37,709 nucleotides of DNA. Origin: Saprospiraceae bacterium (GTDB taxonomy: Bacteria; Bacteroidota; Bacteroidia; Chitinophagales; Saprospiraceae). The stretch lies in NCBI GenBank assembly GCA_025056735.1, contig JANWVR010000137.1, positions 1 through 37,709 of the forward strand. Reading direction: 5' to 3'. Shown here in pieces: positions 33,864 through 37,709 of this stretch. Under the pieces are notes generated by a model that saw only the letters and a list, made by a program, of their open reading frames with translations, was not told the DNA's origin and ran no database searches. The position numbers and the translations under genes were made by a program. Position 1 is the stretch's first letter. The number at the start of each line of letters is the position of its first letter.

Positions 33864-35351
33864 CTATTGCACCTCTACAAAGCGGAATTCCCTTTCATAG
33901 ATGCCCGCTTCTTCCATTTGGCGGGTCAGTCGGCTGGCCTGACTTTCGGCTTCGCTTTTTCGAGCGCTTGCTTTGCCTGCCATAACAACATAGCCCTTCC
34001 CCATGCCGATGCACTCTTCAGGCACTACAACCGCTTCAATACCGGCCTTTTTCAGCACTTCGGCGCGTTTAATAGCCAGCTCTTTTTGGACGAGGATGTT
34101 GTCGGCCAGTATCCATCCGCGCAGGTTGCGGTAAGGGTGGCAGGGCTGCTGCACCGGGTCAGGTTCGTCTTCGATGCCGGAAAGGTTGATGGTCGGGATT
34201 TCTTCGCCACCGATGGGCGCCGGCGGCTTGGGCGGGGGCGGCGCGGTTGTTGGCGCTAAAGGCTGACGTTCGAGCCGGTCAGGATACTGTTTGGGAATGC
34301 CGCGTGAGTTAAGGCCCTCGCCCTCGTACAAGAAGCCGTATTGGTCTTCAGGATTTCCGCTGCTCAAGTCGGCGACCTCTTCCACGGTTACTTCGTGGTA
34401 GGTGAATACGCGGTAGGCCAGCATACCTATCAGGAGACATGACAGAAGAAAAACCCACTTTTGCACGCCCTGGCTGCCCATATAACGCCCCCAGGCAGCT
34501 TCTATCGCCTCACGCGAGTCTGATGCTGCCTGCCCGGCTGTTTTGCCCAATCGGCCCAATACTAAGTATTGGAATGGGCGCATAACCTTGTTCCTGGCGC
34601 GCGTCAGCACCCCTGGCATCTTTCCGGGGCGGTAGTTTGCCAATACGCCCACGTTGTGCGCCATGGCCTGGTACCAGCTGCGTTGGGTGATCCAATGCAC
34701 CATGCGCCGGTCTTTGCCGTAAAGCCCCAGCCTCGAGGGCGCCACTAAGGCACGGACCTTTCCATCGGCTGAAACTAAAGCCAGCCCGAAGCCGTGGTAA
34801 ATGCACTGGTTGCGCAACTCCTCCAAATACGGGTCATTGGGCGCAGGGAAGACATCGTCTGCCAGAGCAATCCACTGCTCATCGGCATGATACTGCTTGA
34901 ATTGCTCGATAGCGTAAATGTAGCGATACTTCCGCCAGCTGCGCATCGCAAATGACCAGATTAAGGCGCCTATAATACCCATTCCAAGCACAAAACCAGC
35001 ATTTCCCGTCCAATCCAAATGCAAAAGCCACTCAAAGCGGATGCCGTAAGCAATAGCATAAGCAACCGCTGCCGTTACGGAGCCAAAGGCTAAGCAGTCC
35101 CACAAAAAATACCATGTATTCAGCGCATACTTCACCTCGCCGGCCTTATCCATCGAAGTAGCCTCGAAGGCACAGAAAAACGGCCGGCCGTCGGACGTGG
35201 TGAAAGAGAATACACCGTCTGCTATAAGACCGCCAGCTGCTACGTTGTCCAGCTGCAGCGCTTCTGTACCTGGCTGGTAATCATAACGATGCAGATAGAA
35301 ATGCCTTAAAAATTTAGGAAAGAGGCGTTTGATGTCGTCTTCGGTGATCAT
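33864..35351 (-). CDS. Membrane protein with three predicted TM helices and a possible SPOR-like C-terminus
   Basis: 495 aa from ATG 35351. Order: an N-terminal soluble part (MITEDDIKRLFPKFLRHFYLHRYDY...), two close transmembrane helices (about residues 86-104 and 112-133), a soluble region containing FPAPNDPYLEELRNQCIYHGFGLALVSADGKVRALVAPSR, a third helix (about 317-335), a Pro-rich linker (TTAPPPPKPPAPIG) and a C-terminal part with KRAEVLKKAGIEAVVVPEECIGMGKGYVVMAGKASARKSEAESQASRL, which looks like the alternating pattern of a SPOR-type peptidoglycan-binding fold. I do not recognise the whole protein. The longer frame to 35435 passes through a -7 box and was rejected. Confidence 0.75.
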   Translation of the reverse strand: MITEDDIKRLFPKFLRHFYLHRYDYQPGTEALQLDNVAAGGLIADGVFSFTTSDGRPFFCAFEATSMDKAGEVKYALNTWYFLWDCLAFGSVTAAVAYAIAYGIRFEWLLHLDWTGNAGFVLGMGIIGALIWSFAMRSWRKYRYIYAIEQFKQYHADEQWIALADDVFPAPNDPYLEELRNQCIYHGFGLALVSADGKVRALVAPSRLGLYGKDRRMVHWITQRSWYQAMAHNVGVLANYRPGKMPGVLTRARNKVMRPFQYLVLGRLGKTAGQAASDSREAIEAAWGRYMGSQGVQKWVFLLSCLLIGMLAYRVFTYHEVTVEEVADLSSGNPEDQYGFLYEGEGLNSRGIPKQYPDRLERQPLAPTTAPPPPKPPAPIGGEEIPTINLSGIEDEPDPVQQPCHPYRNLRGWILADNILVQKELAIKRAEVLKKAGIEAVVVPEECIGMGKGYVVMAGKASARKSEAESQASRLTRQMEEAGIYEREFRFVEVQ

Positions 35352-35375
35352 GCTGTTGGCAGATGCTGAATGGAG

Positions 35376-35383
35376 CAAAGGTA
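35376..35383 (-). promoter_or_regulatory. -7 promoter box for the membrane protein at 33864-35351
   Basis: The minus strand reads TACCTTTG, 24 bases before ATG 35351. It overlaps the upstream extension of that reading frame, fixing the start downstream. Confidence 0.55.
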
Positions 35384-35481
35384 CAGGATTGTCGCTAAGG
35401 AAGCCCTCAACAGCCACCTTAAACCGGGAACACATTGTTTGGCCTTTTATCTAAATAAAAACAATCTGTCTTAAAAATAAT

Positions 35482-35489
35482 TACCTTTG
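35482..35489 (+). promoter_or_regulatory. -7 promoter box for rmuC
   Basis: TACCTTTG on the plus strand, 29 bases before ATG 35519. It is divergent from the box at 35376-35383, about 100 bases away; the AT-rich stretch between them carries the 7-base inverted pair ATTGTTT/AAACAAT (35434-35440, 35459-35465). Confidence 0.55.
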
Positions 35490-35518
35490 CTGCGTCGGGC
35501 CAGTAAAACTGCCCGTGG

Positions 35519-36841
35519 ATGGTCATGGACAATACCCTACTCCTCTTAGTCGGCGCAATTGTACTGGTGCTCGTCGTCTTGCTGCTTTTAAAGCGAGCGC
35601 CTGTGGGCGAAAATGTCTCCGCCGAAGTGTATCGCGACCTTCAGGCGCAAAACGAGGTGCTTCAAAAGGCGCTTCAGGCCAAGGAGCAAGAGCTTCGAGA
35701 TGCGGTTGCTCAAATAGCCGCCCAGGCACAAACGCTAGCACATCAGCGCGACCAGCTGGAGCGTCAAAAAGCCGAACAGGAGCAGCTCGCCAAGCAAATG
35801 CGCTTAGAGTTCGAGCAATTGGCCAATCGCCTGTTCGAAGAAAAATCGCAGCGCTTCACCGAGCAAAACGCCCAGCAGCTTCATCAAACTCTGGCGCCGC
35901 TGCGCGAGAAAATCCGCGAATTCGAGGCGAGCATCGAGCGCAAGTTTACCGACGAAACCCGCGATAAGGCCAGCCTGCGCAAAGAGATTGAGCAATTAGT
36001 TGCGCTCAACCAACAACTCAGCCAGGACGCGCGCAACCTGACTGCAGCCCTCAAGGGCCAAAGCAAAGTACAGGGCGACTGGGGCGAGCATCAGCTCGAG
36101 GTCCTGCTCGAGAATGCCGGCCTGTTGCGTGGCGAGCATTTCGTGGCCCAAGCCACCTTCCGCGACGACGACCGGCAAACTAAACGACCAGATTACATCG
36201 TGCGACTGCCTCAACAACGACATCTAATCATAGACGCTAAAGTCTCGCTAACAGCCTTTGAGCGTTACTGCAGCGAGGATGACCCTGAAGCTCGCGAGCG
36301 GCACTTGCGCGCTCACGTGGATAGCCTGCGCGGCCACGTACAACAGCTCGGCAGCAAAAATTACCACGCGCTCTATCAAATCCATACACCCGACTTTGTC
36401 CTGCTCTACGTGCCCTTAGACGGCGCCGTCTCCACCGCCATGCAGGTCTATCCTGACCTGCTCCGAGAAGGTCTAGAGCGCAACGTGGTCATCGTTACCA
36501 ACAGCACGCTGGCCGTCATCCTTCGCATCGTTACCCATATCTGGCGGCAAGAAAAGCAAAATCGCTCTGCTTTAGAAATCGCCCGGCAGAGTGGCCTGCT
36601 CTACGACCGGTTAGTTGCCTTCGTAGAAGACCTGCGCACGGTAGGAGACCGCCTAAATGGCGCCCAAAAAGCCTATGACGACGCTATGCGAAAACTCACC
36701 ACTGGCGCTCGCCCTGGCGATACAATCATCGGGCGCGCCGAACGCATCCGCGAAATGGGCGCTAAAGCAACACGACAGCTCCCGCCCGAACTTTTCGAGG
36801 GTATTGCAGAAGAGGCTGACGAAGGAGAGGAGTCTTCCTGA
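35519..36841 (+). CDS. rmuC: DNA recombination protein RmuC
   Basis: 440 aa. An N-terminal membrane helix (LLLLVGAIVLVLVVLLLL) is followed by a long Gln/Glu/Ala-rich coiled coil (about 35-180) and the RmuC domain with VQGDWGEHQLEVLLENAGLLRGEHF, RPDYIVRLPQQRHLIIDAKVSLTAFERY and TPDFVLLYVPLDGA, a PD-(D/E)XK nuclease-like core in which the D and E of DWGE and the DAK of IIDAK are recognisable. RmuC limits DNA rearrangement at inverted repeats in E. coli; here the role is taken from the family. ATG 35525 is an alternative start. It ends 7 bases from the convergent mscL gene. Confidence 0.93.
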   Translation: MVMDNTLLLLVGAIVLVLVVLLLLKRAPVGENVSAEVYRDLQAQNEVLQKALQAKEQELRDAVAQIAAQAQTLAHQRDQLERQKAEQEQLAKQMRLEFEQLANRLFEEKSQRFTEQNAQQLHQTLAPLREKIREFEASIERKFTDETRDKASLRKEIEQLVALNQQLSQDARNLTAALKGQSKVQGDWGEHQLEVLLENAGLLRGEHFVAQATFRDDDRQTKRPDYIVRLPQQRHLIIDAKVSLTAFERYCSEDDPEARERHLRAHVDSLRGHVQQLGSKNYHALYQIHTPDFVLLYVPLDGAVSTAMQVYPDLLREGLERNVVIVTNSTLAVILRIVTHIWRQEKQNRSALEIARQSGLLYDRLVAFVEDLRTVGDRLNGAQKAYDDAMRKLTTGARPGDTIIGRAERIREMGAKATRQLPPELFEGIAEEADEGEESS

Positions 36842-36848
36842 TGCCGGC

Positions 36849-37133
36849 CTATTTGACTTCTTCAGGCTTATGGCCAGCAGCCTTTATTACAAAAAACAGT
36901 GCCGTACCAACGAGGATGAAATTGATCACCGCGTTGATAAAGTTGCCGATCATAACATTCCCGATGACCACCTGAGAAAAGTCTGGGTTGCCCGTGATCA
37001 TGCCCAAAATGGGCGAGATGATATCGTCCACTAAGGAACTGATCACTTTGCCGAATGCGCCACCAATGATAACGGCTACGGCCAGCGCGACGACATCGCC
37101 GCGGAGCAGGAATGCTTTAAGTTCTTGTAACAT
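36849..37133 (-). CDS. mscL: Large-conductance mechanosensitive channel
   Basis: 94-aa MscL homologue: a short amphipathic N-terminus (MLQELKAFLLRGDVVALAVAVIIGGAFGKVISSLVDDIISPILG) forms the pore-lining first helix, a loop of about 20 residues follows, and the second helix is FINAVINFILVGTALFFVIKAAG. It is shorter than E. coli MscL (136 aa) mainly because the C-terminal cytoplasmic helical bundle is missing and the loop is short; it still has both membrane helices. Start is ATG 37133; the frame to 37175 adds 14 residues overlapping the promoter box. Confidence 0.93.
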   Translation of the reverse strand: MLQELKAFLLRGDVVALAVAVIIGGAFGKVISSLVDDIISPILGMITGNPDFSQVVIGNVMIGNFINAVINFILVGTALFFVIKAAGHKPEEVK

Positions 37134-37172
37134 GAGCTTTTCGCATTGATGTGAACAAATGCAATCGTGCGG

Positions 37173-37180
37173 CAAAATTA
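37173..37180 (-). promoter_or_regulatory. -7 promoter box for mscL
   Basis: The minus strand reads TAATTTTG, a match to TAnnTTTG, 39 bases before ATG 37133. Confidence 0.5.
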
Positions 37181-37205
37181 TGCAATAATACTGTGAAGGG
37201 CCTGC

Positions 37206-37709
37206 CTATTCCACCCAGAACAACTCCGCAGCGATGTAATCGGCCAGTAGCTTCCCTGCGCGCGTCAGTCGGTAGTGCCCATCGAGCGACTCCACCTGGC
37301 CAGCAGCAACGAAGCGCCGAGCATGCCGTTCAAAATGCTCAGCGAAGGGGCGCCCGAACCTTGCAGCAATGTCGGCTAATCGGCATCCCCACAGGGTGCG
37401 CAGGCGGGTCAGAACGTATTCGTTGTAGCGTTGCGCCAGCGTAAGCACCTCGCGCTCGGCCGGGATATGGCCTTCGTTTATGGCCTTGATGTACAGGGCG
37501 TTATTGGCGATGTTCCACTGCCGGCTAGCGCCGTCGAACGAATGCGCCGAAGGGCCGATACCCAGATAAGGTTGCCCAAACCAGTAACTGCTGTTGTGTC
37601 GAGCATAGCGGTCGGGCAGCGCAAAATTGGAAATCTCGTAGTGCTCATAGCCGTGCCGTTCGGCTTCGTCCATCAGGCGCTCAAACTGGCGCGCGGCGCG
37701 CTCTTCGTC
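37206..37709 (-). CDS. hemW: HemW-like radical SAM coproporphyrinogen oxidase homologue, C-terminal part
   Basis: Partial: the frame is open to the window edge, so only the last 167 residues are present. The HemW C-terminal signature is clear: GYEHYEISNFALPDRYARHNSSYWFGQPYLGIGPSAHSFDG, followed by YNEYVLTRLRTLWG and the winged-helix-like end DGHYRLTRAGKLLADYIAAELF. HemW is a haem chaperone often misannotated as oxygen-independent coproporphyrinogen III oxidase. The radical SAM cysteine motif lies outside the window and cannot be checked. Confidence 0.9.
   Translation of the reverse strand, partial: DEERAARQFERLMDEAERHGYEHYEISNFALPDRYARHNSSYWFGQPYLGIGPSAHSFDGASRQWNIANNALYIKAINEGHIPAEREVLTLAQRYNEYVLTRLRTLWGCRLADIAARFGRPFAEHFERHARRFVAAGQVESLDGHYRLTRAGKLLADYIAAELFWVE

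Overview
The window looks like a chromosomal segment from a member of the Bacteroidota, probably a Saprospira- or Chitinophaga-like lineage with fairly GC-rich coding DNA; I cannot name the genus. The evidence is a SusC/SusD pair, a C-terminal domain typical of type IX secretion cargo, a DUF5690-type carrier, few visible Shine-Dalgarno sequences, and repeated copies of the Bacteroidota -7 promoter motif TAnnTTTG just upstream of starts.

Layout. 1-3749 (+): plsC-type acyltransferase, cystathionine beta-synthase, purN and a UbiA-family (DPPR-synthase-like) prenyltransferase; the last three are tightly packed. 3761-6565 (-): a secreted protein with the vanadium-haloperoxidase/PAP2 fold that has lost its active-site motifs, then a LysM protein with a lysozyme-like domain. 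6658-12259 (-): a probable phosphonate-scavenging operon (secreted alkaline-phosphatase-superfamily hydrolase, phosphonatase-like HAD enzyme, DUF5690/MFS carrier, FAD-dependent amine oxidase), preceded by a secreted metallo-beta-lactamase-fold protein. 12554-17449 (+): SusC and SusD, with RNA-level structures before, between and after them and a strong terminator. 17753-19879 (-): a large surface protein with a gliding-motility/T9SS C-terminal domain. 20057-24641 (-): metK, an M1 metallopeptidase and an unrecognised membrane protein. 24800-27940 (-): mtgA and a large exported helical-repeat protein. 28062-32801: a divergent locus with an exported TPR-CHAT protease on one strand and a sigma factor plus a membrane anti-sigma-like TPR protein on the other. 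32806-37709: lpxD-like acyltransferase, a membrane protein with a possible SPOR-like end, rmuC, mscL and the 3' part of hemW.

Most of the window is housekeeping or envelope biology. The two parts that look like self-contained systems are the TPR-CHAT/sigma/anti-sigma-like locus, whose parts resemble a protease-controlled sigma switch, and the four-gene phosphonate cluster. Several start codons were moved downstream of the longest reading frame because a -7 promoter box or a signal peptide fixes the start better.
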